DNA of 64,000 bases from the NCBI GenBank assembly GCA_001692895.1, contig KV748227.1:310001-374000 (forward strand), written 5' to 3'. Source of the stretch: Cenococcum geophilum 1.58 (lineage: Eukaryota; Ascomycota; Dothideomycetes; Gloniales; Gloniaceae). This document shows, piece by piece, positions 44,385 through 54,799 of this stretch. The notes under the pieces are model-generated. The model did not search any database and was not told the origin of the DNA. It saw nothing but the letters and a program-made list of their open reading frames with translations. The translations under genes were made by a program, and so were the position numbers. How positions within the stretch are numbered: position 1 is the first letter of the stretch; the number at the start of each line of letters is the position of its first letter.

Positions 44385-45000
44385 TCAATGACTAGGATCA
44401 GCAGCTTTGGAAACAGTCCCGCGTCGAGTTTAGAAAGGGGCTGATGGATGAGCTTCTCCCACTGGTCTGTAGGCCAAGGCTACCAATATTGCTTTTCTTC
44501 GAGACGGCCTCGCATATGTAGCCCTCAAAGTCAGAGGACAGTTCGGCCAACTCTCTTGCCAAGATTATGAAAACCTTCCCTGCAGACCCGAGGTCTCCTC
44601 CGCCTCTTGAAAAGAAGAAGTTTGCGCCCAGGCGTCCCTCCTTACGGTATTCTCGAGCAATGGTATGTACGATGGTCAATTTCCCAGTCCTGGCCATGCC
44701 ACTGAGCCAAAATATGCACTTCTCGTCAGTAGCGTCCCGAAGGCATTCGGAGGCATGCTGTTTGTTGGATGTATTGAATGCTGCCTGATTGGCGTAGGGA
44801 AGCAGCTTCAGTAGATGATGTAATGTTATCTCCATGAACGATATACAGTTATGCTTGAACTCCCACGCGGGAACCTCTATTGTTGAACCAAGCATGACGA
44901 GGACCTGGTGGGTTAGCGTCGGCAGATCGTCGCATGATGGCCGCGGCCCCGGTCGGGGTAAGACTTCTTGGAAAACCGATTTGAGTTGCACTGCCGCCAA
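44385..45000 (-). pseudogene. NACHT-domain NLR-like fragment, frameshifted and truncated
   Basis: Fungal NLR-type N-terminal part of a NACHT domain. The frame includes HASECLRDATDEKCIFWLSG, the P-loop GMARTGKLTI, REYRKEGRLGANFFFSRGGG and EGYICEAVSKKSNIG. The P-loop normally ends GK(S/T); here Leu replaces Ser/Thr, which should impair nucleotide binding. At about 44,480 one base is missing after GLQ; the next frame continues QWEKLIHQPLSKLDAGLFPK and the start of Walker B, LLILVIDAL, then loses similarity. No repeat domain or N-terminal effector domain follows. Such proteins mediate heterokaryon incompatibility or immunity-like responses; this copy is a relic. Confidence 0.75.
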
Positions 45001-45209
45001 TCAGAGCCGTTTCACTTCATGGCTGCATTTGCTGGGCTATGTTAAATGTTGTCATGCAGTGGAGTTGACGTTCGTCTAATAGTGGAACCTATACCAGCGC
45101 CGGTAACTACGCGATTCACTTTCCCCGAGCAAAAGTTACCCCTAGCCTGCGTCTTGCGGAGAGTGGCCGGGGGCAGTGCAAAACTGCAAACGAATACCTC
45201 TCTCGTCTT

Positions 45210-45318
45210 CAGTGATCTATTTGGACTGGAGCGCCAGTTTACGTTTATCAATTTTAGGAAAGCGCTAAACCTATAATTGATAAACGTAAACTGGCGCTCC
45301 AGTCCAAATAGATCACTG
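45210..45318. mobile_element. 109-bp hAT-like MITE with perfect 44-bp arms
   Basis: Arms 45,210-45,253 and 45,275-45,318 are exact reverse complements, starting CAGTGATCTATTTGGACTGG, around a 21-bp loop. CTCGTCTT is duplicated on both sides (45,202-45,209 and 45,319-45,326). An 8-bp duplication and a CAGTG end fit the hAT superfamily. Perfect arms suggest recent activity. Confidence 0.93.
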
Positions 45319-45424
45319 CTCGTCTTGGCCAGGTCTGGAATATAATGGACCCAGAGGCGCACTTTCGAAGACGTGCTCTAAAGTGACTTCTGCAGATAAT
45401 TCGTAGCAATACTGTTTGCAGTAT

Positions 45425-45665
45425 TATAAACCCGAGCACCTCAAAATGGAGTACTACAGCTTGAAGCAATACAACTGGGAGTACTACGGATTGTAATGCG
45501 ACAACCCGGAGCACTACGGCTTGTGGCATTACAAACCCGAGCACTACAAAATGGAGTTCTACGGCTTGAAGTAATACAACACGGGGTACTATAGATTGTA
45601 ATGCGACAACCCAGAGCACTACGGCTTATACTACTACAAACCAGAGCATTATGAAATGGAAATTA
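45425..45665. repeat. Tandem repeat of about 27 bp with a higher-order period
   Basis: Units such as GAGCACTACGGCTTGTGGCA and GAGTACTACAGCTTGAAGCA alternate; a block of about 115 bp is itself repeated. Frames on the minus strand stay open because the unit length is a multiple of three; not a gene. Confidence 0.7.
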
Positions 45666-45705
45666 CAACTAGGTTCCCCCCGACCCTCGTAGGCTTATGT
45701 ACTTG

Positions 45706-45849
45706 TCCTAATACATGTTCCAAAAAGTGTAAACGCCTTTCAGGATTTGTTCGCACGTTTTAGAAATATACTTTCGGTTAGGGGCTTAAACCTCTTCTTC
45801 CCCATCGTTCCATGCGCCTATCCTAATACGTGTTCCAAAAGGTGTGAAC
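45706..45849 (+). repeat. Pair of 28-bp direct repeats
   Basis: TCCTAATACATGTTCCAAAA at about 45,706 and TCCTAATACGTGTTCCAAAA at about 45,822, each followed by a GTGT(A/G)AACG block; spacing 116 bp. Confidence 0.6.
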
Positions 45850-46385
45850 GAGGCTATTCGCATTTTTCCTATCATGCATCAGCGCGGACAGACAGCATCC
45901 TTTTCTTTTCCCATTCCACAGACCGGACTCTTGTGGAACCAGCCTTTTTTGGCTTAGCAACTTCACTCTGCTACTTATTGTCTGCATGTTCTCTTGCGTG
46001 GTGGCTCTAGTCAGCTTTTGTTCCCATTTGTAAGCCAGTTGCCGGCGGCCCCATGTGGGCTTGCATTCCGTTTCCCTGCAATCTACGTCCAGGACAGTTG
46101 GCACCATATGTGCACCTCAAACCATTATGCGGCTACGGTCAGCAGTTGAAGGTTATACTGGGCCAGAAATATCATACGATGCAGTCAGAGTTGCAGCTGG
46201 TAAACAGCAACTGATAACCGGAAGAACTGTGATCTAACACACGGACACAGAATGTTCAGCTCTATACGAGGGCTCTGAGCTTTCCCATCTTTCTTAATTC
46301 AACAATACAATGCCGGCCAAGTCGGGGATCCACCTATTGACCCGGCTCTAATTGAGGACTTAGAAACACCGTCGCATCCGCCAAT

Positions 46386-46712
46386 GTGTCCGCCAGTAAC
46401 GCTGGTGATGAGCTAACCTGCCAGTGGTCCGGGTGCGACAAGTCACTCCAGACCCTGGAAGAGCTCTATGTGCGTAAACTGATCTCAACCCAGGCCCATC
46501 CTAGTATCTTTCCGCTAACTCGTCTCCAGGATCACGCTTGCCGCCATGTTGGTTACAAGAACGATGGAACCTTTAATTCAACCTACAAATGGAGCAGCTG
46601 CCGCAAAAAGGGTGATCGTCGTTTTAGCATGGCTGACCATATCCTTGTGCATGTCCCTTTGAAGCGATTTCTTTGCAATACCTACGGAAAAAGATTCGGG
46701 CGCAAAGAATGA
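46386..46712 (+). pseudogene. PacC-like C2H2 zinc-finger fragment
   Basis: Resembles the three-finger DNA-binding region of the pH-response factor PacC/Rim101. Finger 1: LTCQWSGCDKSLQTLEELY, intron 46,470-46,529 (GTGCGT...CCAG), then DHACRHVG. Finger 2: YKWSSC...MADHILVHVPLK; the first Cys of CxW is Tyr. Finger 3: FLCNTYGKRFGRKE then a stop; the second Cys is Tyr. Loss of zinc ligands and the abrupt end where AT-rich RIP-like DNA begins (about 46,713) show a decayed, truncated copy. HVPLK and the finger spacing support the PacC relationship; it is unlikely to be the functional pacC gene. Confidence 0.6.
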
Positions 46713-47835
46713 CTTAATCAACATAAGGGTGTATAGGATTAAGTAGTATTAAGGTTTATAGGGTTATATATAGAGCTTTTCGGTTTTAGAGAGGGATCGC
46801 GCTTTAGGGTATATACCGGTTTTATAGAGTTTTAAATATAAGGTATAGTTGGCTTTAGAGAATAAGTCTATTTCTTATATTAAAGATCTTTATTAATTTA
46901 TTAGTATATTATAGCAAATTCGGGTAAGTCTTTTAGTAGTTCCCTATCTACTAACTAGGCTCTAATTTTATCTAAAATAGCTCATTAAAAATGTAAGGCA
47001 CATTGCCAGGGTGTACGGTAGGGAGCAGGCAAGCCGAGCATGAGTCACATAGGGAGTCGATGGAAGAGGACGATATGGTAATGAGGGTAGGCAATAGCCT
47101 AAGAGAGAGACGAACCGATGAGGAGGGAAAGGGCTACAAGCCCGAGGGGCTTATAAGGAGGTGCCAAGGGCTAGCCGAAGGCTAGCCTTGGCGACCCCTA
47201 AGAGCCCCTAGGCGATGCAGCCGAGTAAGGGCCAAAATAACCCTTACAAAAAAGCAGTAACTTTAGCAGCTTTATTCTAACCTAGCTCGCTAATAAGGTC
47301 TAAAAATTCTAAAAAGAAGCTAGTAAAGTCCCGGTTCCGTTATTTTAGGGTTTTAAGTTTAATAATAGCTATATATTTATAGCCGGCGTTATTATATATT
47401 TATTTTAATAGAGAGATAAAGATTTTAAAATTAATAAAGGTACTATTATAGAAGAATAGATCTATAGTTTATATAGCGTCTTTGCTTAGATAAGACATTC
47501 TATAGCTAACCTTACTAGCTTTAATAGGGTATTAGTTAGAATTTATTAAAAGTTTAAAATAGAGCTTGGTTATAAAGGGATATCCCTTACGCCGCTGAGG
47601 CGTCCACAATATGTGGTCCGTGCGTGAACACCAAAAAATTAACCAGACTTGCGGCTGACAGAATATCCTGTTTATCTCGGTCCCAGACGATCAACCAATC
47701 ATAAGCTGCTTACATAACAGATTAATTATCTTATGTTGTTGTCGTCTGGTACACGGTTCGGAAATTTATTAGTCCCTTACGCCGATTTATATATAATTCT
47801 TATACAAACTCGCGCGCTATACTAAATTCTTTAGC
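46713..47835. other. RIP-like AT-rich DNA with short normal islands
   Basis: TpA-rich with few CA/TG. Islands of normal composition at 47,003-47,250 (with a hairpin at 47,163-47,192, arms GCCAAGGGCTAGCC and GGCTAGCCTTGGC) and 47,575-47,780. No gene recognised. Confidence 0.6.
47583..47780 (-). repeat. Relative of the TCCCTTAACCCG MITE
   Basis: TATCCCTTACGCCGCTGAGG, then TGGTCCGTGCGTGAACACCA, align with the complement of the right half of the 18,861-19,001 element. The rest diverges. Confidence 0.55.
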
Positions 47836-48170
47836 TATTAATTAATAACGAACCAACGCCTTTATAAATAATCGGCTAATGTTATGTTCTAGAACTTTAT
47901 AGGGCGATTCTAATGCTACCAAAATTATTGCGAACAGCCTGGTAGTTACTACTATATTTTGCCTTAAATAAGCAAATCTCCTCTTTAAAGCTCTGCTTAA
48001 AACTCTACTACTATTAATTAATAATAAACTAACGCCTTTATAAATAATCGGCTAATGTTATATTTTAGAGCTTTATAAGGCGATTCTAATGCTGCCAAAA
48101 TTATTATAAACGGCGTTATGGTTACTGCTACATTTTGCCTTAAATATTACCACTAAAATAGTAAATATTT
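47836..48170. repeat. 176-bp tandem duplication
   Basis: The block starting TATTAATTAATAA and containing TTTATAAATAATCGGCTAAT and GGCGATTCTAATGCT occurs twice, about 176 bp apart, differing by transitions. Confidence 0.75.
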
Positions 48171-48319
48171 AGCTAGAGCTATTAACNATTACNAATCCTT
48201 AACATTTAACCTCCTATATTAATATTTATAGTAGATAAATACCTAAATAGCTAATGTATTGTATCTAGACTAACTCTNGGCCTTATTACCTGCTTTATTG
48301 CTCTTCCGCTGCCTNCATA

Positions 48320-48930
48320 AACGCCTGCACGAAAGCCTGCACGAAAGCCTGCACGAAGCCTGCACGAAGCCTGCACGACGTCTACACGAACGCCTGCACG
48401 AATACAAACTCTATATAAAGCTCTGCACAAGGCTCTGCACGAGGCTCTGCTTAAAGCTCTGGTCGAAGCTCTGGTCGAAGCTCTGGTCGAAGCTCCGGTC
48501 GAAGCTCTGGTCGAAGCTCCGGTCGAAGCTCCGGTCGAAGCTCTGGTCGAAGCTCTGGTCGAAGCTCTGGTCGAAGCTCTGGTCGAAGCTCTGGTCAAAG
48601 CTCTGGTCGAAGCTCTGGTCGAAGCTCTGGTCAAAGCTCTGGTCGAAGCTCTGGTCAAGCTCTGGTCGAAGCTCTGGTCGAAGCTCTGGTCGAAGCTCTG
48701 GTCGAAGCTCTGGTCGAAGCTCTGGTCGAAGGCTCTGGTCGAAGCTCTGGTCGAAGCTCTGGTCGAAGCTCTGGTCGAAGCTCTGGTCGAGCTTCTATAC
48801 GAGGCTCTGCTCAAAGCTCTGCACAAGGCTCTGCTCGAAGCTCTACTCAAAACCTTATATAGGAGCTTTAAGCTCTACTAATACAGCACTAATATACTAC
48901 GAAGGTTCTATAATTAGCTATATAACCACC
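48320..48930 (+). repeat. Composite minisatellite element, direct copy
   Basis: Short CGCCTGCACGAA-type units (48,320-48,410), then a 12-bp tandem array GAAGCTCTGGTC with about 29 units (48,444-48,790), then AAGCTCTACTAATACAGCAC, the element landmark. Open frames in it (Arg-Ala-Ser-Thr and Lys-Leu-Trp-Ser repeats) are by-products of the 12-bp period. Contains Ns. Confidence 0.85.
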
Positions 48931-50799
48931 CTATATAATTATTATTATTAATTCTATTTATTGCCCAATTTAGTCCCTTTTAGGTCCTAATAGGAAAAGC
49001 CTATAAGGGAAAATTCCTAAGTTATTTCCTTTTAGCTAGTCCTATTTGTTCCGCCTTAACCTCTTAGTATATCTTTTTCTTCTAGTCTACCTATATATAA
49101 TACTTTCCTAGGTATATTAGAAATCTAAAAGGGAGTAGTAAAGGGTTTAGAAATTCGCAGTAAGCCGCCTAATGCTAGGCGGGGTATTTAGTCCTTAGGG
49201 CTAGAATAGGGCGTATTATTAGTATCCTCCTATTAGATCTTATATGCTTTAAAAGCTACTAAAGAATTCCTTAGCCTATAAGCTATTTTACTACTATTTA
49301 TAAGTCCCTACTATTATTAGGAGAGTTCTCCTAAGTAATGATTATTTTACCTCACGCTAGTAAAGTAGCTAGTCCCTTAACTACAGCGGTTAGCTATAAA
49401 ATATATAGTAGATTAATATACCTCTATATTACTTAATTAAATTAGGTGGCCTTCGTAATTATATATTATATAGGTAACTAAGAAGTAGTCTATTAGGTAG
49501 GATTCCATAGCAATAGGGATCTAAATTAGACGTTAAGTAATAAATAAATATATATTATATATTAAGGTAAGATTATTTAGTAATATAGATATTAGCTTAT
49601 ATATTTAGACCTAGGGACCTTATTATCTATAGTAGACAAATGGCTATAGATTTCCCTATCGTTAAGTCCTTTATATATAAAAAAAAGAGTTAGTCTATAA
49701 CTATAGGGTATTGTTTGTATTTACTTAATAATTATAAGTATAGTTATATCCAGGGGCACGAAATACGTATAGTATCGGTATAACTCTTTGGCATGGTTGG
49801 TGACTTTTTTTAATTGTATATAAATAGGAGGAATTTAATGAGGATGTTTCCTTGGGCTCGCTTAGCTCCACTTAATTACGTCTATAAATTCTCGTGTCGA
49901 GACTTCTATATAGTATTAGGTATGTCGTATTATAGGCTACGTATTTGTTTTATTATACCTCTCTTTATAATTACTTTAATTTTAAGGATTCTACCTATTC
50001 TTATATAATTAGTATAGTAATCTCTATACTCATATAGTAGATCGCCTATCTTCTATTGCCTTTAATAAGTACTCTACTAGTTATAACGCTAAGGGTCTTT
50101 ATCCTAATAAGATAATTATTTCCTTATTTCCTTTTCTCTCTATATTTATAGGTAAAGGGCTTCCTAGCTAGTATATTTAGGCATATTACCTCTTTAAGGG
50201 GCTATCGCTTCTTATATATTATCTCGTTCCTTATATAGTTTTGTTTTAGTATTTAGTATATAATTTCTCTACTAGGTAGGCCTTATACTATAACTACTCT
50301 CCTATATAGTGTTAAGTTACTATATAAGTCTAGTAGTAGAACTATACTACTTCGCGATTTTAATATAGCGCGTATATTCTTCTTATTAGGCCTCATACTA
50401 GTTCTTATATACGGCACTAGTTTTATAGCTTAGCTAATAGCGCTAGTAAGCTTTTTACTAGTACCTTAACCGCCTAGTCCTAAGCCTAGATTTAGGAGCG
50501 TATAGCATTATTAGCCTTACTACTACTATATATAGTAGGCGTATATATTTAAAAGAGGGTCTTATATTAAGGTAGTTATTTATAATACTGCTAAAGTACT
50601 ACTCCTCCCTTATAAGTAGTCTATATAATATACTTATATTCTAGTTTAACCTAGAGTCTACCTTAACCCCTAGGACCTTAAGAGTAGCTTCTAGTTACTT
50701 TATAGCTTAAGATATTTACTATTAAAGACTAGTTATCTACTTACCCTTTTTTTCCTTATAAAGTAGATAAGCTAGTAATTATCTTAGACTATATACCTG
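48931..50799. other. RIP-like AT-rich DNA, unclassified transposon relic
   Basis: Very poor in CA and TG, rich in TA. No intact frame. Possibly the 5' part (endonuclease region) of the LINE that follows, but I could not confirm motifs. Confidence 0.5.
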
Positions 50800-52880
50800 T
50801 ACGGATAACGCTTATTAGTTGCCTTACTAGCGTAACAAACCTGCTAAAGATACGTTACTAAGAATTTAACTTAATAATAAAAAGAATATACCTAGGAAAG
50901 TTACTAATAGGCTAGTAGCTATACCTTAGGTTATTATTAGAGAATATCTAAAGGGATTATAAGTTAACTACTTAAAAGAATACTACCTAAAGGCCTAGCC
51001 TAGAAAATACGCCTACCGTAAATAGTTACTAGAAACGGCCTAACTACTTATAGGCGTAAAAAGGGTAAGGTAATAGTATAGCGTAATAAATAAAGCCTAC
51101 TACTAATAGAGCTATAAGGCCCTAAAGAATAGGCCTAAGAAGATAATATAAAAGGAGGGTAGAAATAGCTAGCGCTAATTTCTAAAAGAAATTACCTTAA
51201 ACCTTACTAAACTATATAATAAGGGACTCTAGTATATATTAAAGTAGGCCGTCGAAAACGGACTCTGCACCTGTACGTGGTGACGGCTACAAACCTAGGT
51301 CTTTGAAGTTCAGACTTAGAGCCAACGCAGAGACGTCGCACAGCGTGCGATAGGACCTGGTGGTCGTGGTTATGAGCGTTATGGGCGGTGGTGAAAAATT
51401 TTCAGATGGTGAGATCTCGAAAACCACTACTGTGGCCCTCTACAATTCAGCTACGCTACTCTCCTATTAAGGCACCTGTACGATCCAACGTGGATATATA
51501 GCATTCGATAGCATCCCCTGACCCCCAACAGAAAGCATCGACGACCTCTCATATCAACGAACGAGCGATCGTAAACGAGCAAACGAATGAGCAAATATAC
51601 GGCCCCTCCTAACCCCTAGGGCGATCGCCCGCGGAGCATACGGTCACTCGCCGTTAATAAGTACCAAATACCCAGCAGCCTGGATTGCGACCCACGGTTT
51701 TCCTTATCTCCTTTCAACAGAGTGGTAACCCTTAGAAAGGGCCTAGCTGGGGCCTAGGCACAAAAGATACCCAATACAACATATCCCGCTGTTAGTATTA
51801 CGGTAATTAGAACGGATGAATCCCCCTTACGCCTTTAATAGGCCCTAGGGGGGGGAGGCATGGCGTATATAGCAATGGTTAAATAAGAGATAGCACATAT
51901 GGGATGGCCAAGATATGGGAAATAATAGTAAGACAGTAATTAAGTAGCAAGGCCTAGCTGGGACGTAGTAAACCCTAGCTTGGATAAGCTAGAGAAGGAA
52001 GCAGTGGTTCCTAAGGAGTTTAAACATCTAAGGAGGATAGGACGTAGCTATAGGCCCGTAGGGCCACTGCTACGTACGGATATAGCAAACAGGGTTTTTT
52101 ATCCTACTGAGGTGGCTTATAGGGTTTTTCCTCCCCCCCAGCAGCAAGGGTTTTTTCCCATTAATATTACTTTTCCCTTATATACGGAGTAGTCTGCGTA
52201 GGGCTAGATAGCATCCGTATTAGACGTTAATTAAAGAATTATTATTATTATTATTATTATTATATATTAAAGTAAAATAGGCGAGCTGCTAAAGAGACGT
52301 TAGGGGACTTTTACCTATTTATACTTTACTAGATAGAATAGGACTAGTATATAAATAATAATAAGAAAAATATTAAAATATTAGTAGAGGTTTTTTTTAG
52401 GCGCGGGCTAAACAGACCTATAGAATATTAGTAGCTAATTTTACCCCTTACCTATTAATATAAGTTATATAATATTAGTAAAAGAAATAAAGGACACTAT
52501 ATAAAAGCTCCTTACTAGTAAAGCGTTAAGGCTAAATAAGGCAATTAAAGCTATAGTAAAAGCGGTAGTAATATTATTCGCTAACGTTATAACTACCTAC
52601 CTTTAGAGAGGCAAACTACCTAAATACTTTAAAGTAATAACTATAGTCGTCTTATAAAAGGTATAAAAAAAGACCACTCTATTTTAGAAAACTACTAACC
52701 CTAAAAAGGCTCTTAAAAAAGATAGTTATAAAACGTATATAAGAAGCGGCAGAAGTATAAAAGCTACTACCGTAGATATAAATAGGCTTAAGAAAGAAAA
52801 GATTAACCCTTTTAGCCCTCTTCTTAATTACCTCTAGTATTTAAGCGGTATAGTAAGCTTACCTAGAATATATTAGATTT
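50800..52880 (+). mobile_element. Tad/LINE-like non-LTR retrotransposon relic
   Basis: With stops tolerated, 52,600-52,850 reads like the N-terminal reverse-transcriptase region of ascomycete Tad-type LINEs: KLPKYFKVITIVVL, then in the next frame AAEVxKLLP and ALFLITSSI. Gln/Trp-to-stop changes are frequent. 50,800-51,246 looks like the basic pre-RT linker. It is interrupted by the insertion at 51,247-52,260 and ends before the catalytic FADD region. Confidence 0.55.
51247..52260 (+). mobile_element. 1-kb retroposed insertion with 14-bp target duplication and ATT tail
   Basis: Normal base composition inside RIP-like DNA. TATATATTAAAGTA occurs just before (51,233-51,246) and just after (52,261-52,274). 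The 3' end is a simple repeat of ATT units (52,236-52,260). Duplication of variable length plus a simple-repeat tail is the mark of target-primed reverse transcription. The 5' quarter matches the fragment at 6.7 kb. There is no long open frame, so it is a SINE-like or internally deleted LINE. Confidence 0.82.
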
Positions 52881-52887
52881 ATACTAA

Positions 52888-53230
52888 TGTTACGGGACGG
52901 AGGCAGTGGCTATAAAGCGTATGTATTTGAGGAGTCTATAAGATGTTGCGCGATCGATTGTAAGGGTCGAGGGCGTAAGGAGGTAATATACCTACGCGTA
53001 GCTAATATAAGCTATACGCGAGGTGTACGCAAGAGCACGGGGCTCTCCTATAGAGGCCCCTGCGGTGGGGTTCCGTAATACTACCCCCCCTCTTATAGAG
53101 GCGGAGCTCTGGTGATGCTGTGGTTACTATATATATATAAAAGAGACACTTAAGGTATAGAAAAGAAGAAAAGGGGGGTATTGCTAAAGGCTTAAAACAA
53201 CGTTATGTAATAGGGCTTGGCATCTAAGAA
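52888..53230 (-). mobile_element. Probable LTR of the minus-strand Gypsy element
   Basis: Starts TGTTACGGGACGG, the complement of an LTR end in CCGTAACA; the plus-strand Gypsy LTR ends CCGTTACA at 60,339. Contains a mostly unmutated stretch. The right border is approximate. Confidence 0.5.
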
Positions 53231-54780
53231 TCCGACTAATTAGATAACTTTAACCGCTAGTCGAAGTTCCTAGATATTTTAACGATATTCTAGTTACGTA
53301 ATCGCACTTTACTACAATCTAACGGCAATCTAACGGCAATTTGCCCTTACGTGGTAATATATAACGGTTTAACTCTATAAGGGCTCCTATAGAGGATTAG
53401 GTATAAAGTCTCTGCTTAGGCCTAGTTTCTATAGGTTTATATAGTAAAAGTCACTAATTAGATCCTTTGCATTTTCGAAGTCTTTCTATAGTTGCCATTC
53501 TGGCTAATCTATATCAAATCCTGTATATATAGCTCTGTAGTAAAGCCGTTATTCTCTGCCTTTACTAAAGTATTTAGAGTTAATAATTCGTTTAACGGTC
53601 CACTTCTTATAGTTCTCGTCTTTATTCTTATCTTAGATTAGTACTAGTAGGGGTTTAGGCTATATCTGCCCTGGTAAGGGGTTAGGCTAATAGAGGTGTA
53701 GTAGCTATAGGTGAAATACGGGCTATATCCTGCGGGTAGCTAGGGTAAGTAGGAGTTCTAGCTTATATACGGCTCCCCTATTAATAACTTGTTTAATTAG
53801 ATAGGGGCTAAGGTTCTTATAATTAAGTGACTTTATAGGCCTCTATATAGAGATATTACGTATATCTAGCTATACCTAGTCGCCAATATATATCTCTAGT
53901 GGTGGTGTTCTATAATAGTTAGTAAAGTAAGCCTACTTTACTTAAGCCTAAGCCATTTCTCCCTTACAGTAGTTAAGTAGATTTTTTATACGGTCTATAT
54001 ACTAGTTAGTAAGTAGTATCTTAAGGCGTTTTCTATATAGCAGTTTCTTATTAATAGGTTTTGGTAGCTCTATACTAGATTGGCGGTAATAACCCTTATT
54101 CGCGAAGAACGGGGTAAGTCCTATAGTAGTTAAGACATAGTTATTCGCTACGAATTTATTTAGTAGGAGGTAATCTACCCAGTTATCTTAACTATAGGCG
54201 ACTACCTATTATAGGTACGCTTTTATACTAGCGTTAGCGTTTTCCGGTTACCTAGTAGTTTTATAGTAAAAGGATATAGATATCTTAACGGAGATGCCAA
54301 GGCGTTAGTAGATTCGTCTCCATATATTGGAGTTAAATTATATGCCTCGGTCGGATATAATTGAGTTAGGTAACCTATATAGTCAGTAAACTTCGCGAAA
54401 GAAGGCGTTAGTAACATTGCTAACGGCTACGCCTTTAGTTAGGACGTAGTGGCGCTCTTTTATAAGTTGGTATATTATTATAAGGATGTTCTTATAGGTA
54501 CGGCCATATTATTTATAGGGTAGTAGGTTAATAATAAAATCTATAGCGATATCTGCCTATTGTTATATAGGTACTAGTAAAGGGTGTAGTAATCCTTAGT
54601 ACTTTGTATTAAAGGCCTTAGCGCGCTTATAACCGTAGTAGGCGCCTATAAAGCGTTTAACTAAGTCTATTATTTTNNGCNAGAAGTAGTATCGGCTAAN
54701 AAGCTTATAGGTTCCTCNTNTNCCTANGTAGCCGCTTAATCGGAGGTCGTAGGCCATTTAGATTAGTTACTATTATTGAC
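53231..54780 (-). pseudogene. Ty3/Gypsy pol relic (integrase region)
   Basis: Minus-strand translation with stops tolerated shows integrase-core and downstream motifs: FFREVY, LPNSIISDRGI, FNSNIWRRIY, and then DNWVDYLLLNKFVANN and GLTPFFANKGYY. These match Gypsy integrases of ascomycetes, with Gln codons changed to stops. Contains Ns near 54,677-54,727. Protease and most of RT are not recognised on the right side, so the element is truncated. Confidence 0.7.
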
Positions 54781-54799
54781 CCGAGGTACGAGTAGTCTA

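Noticed and set aside
45254-45619. Minus-strand frame rich in Val-Leu repeats that looks like a membrane protein
   Set aside because: Lies in a 27-bp tandem repeat and runs into the MITE arm; composition artefact.
48251-48951. Frames encoding RAST/SFDQ and KLWS repeats
   Set aside because: Same cause: 12-bp period in the minisatellite array, with Ns inside.
51980-52192. 70-codon frame starting MDKLEKEAVVPKEF
   Set aside because: Lies in the 3' half of the retroposed element; too short and without family match to call a gene.
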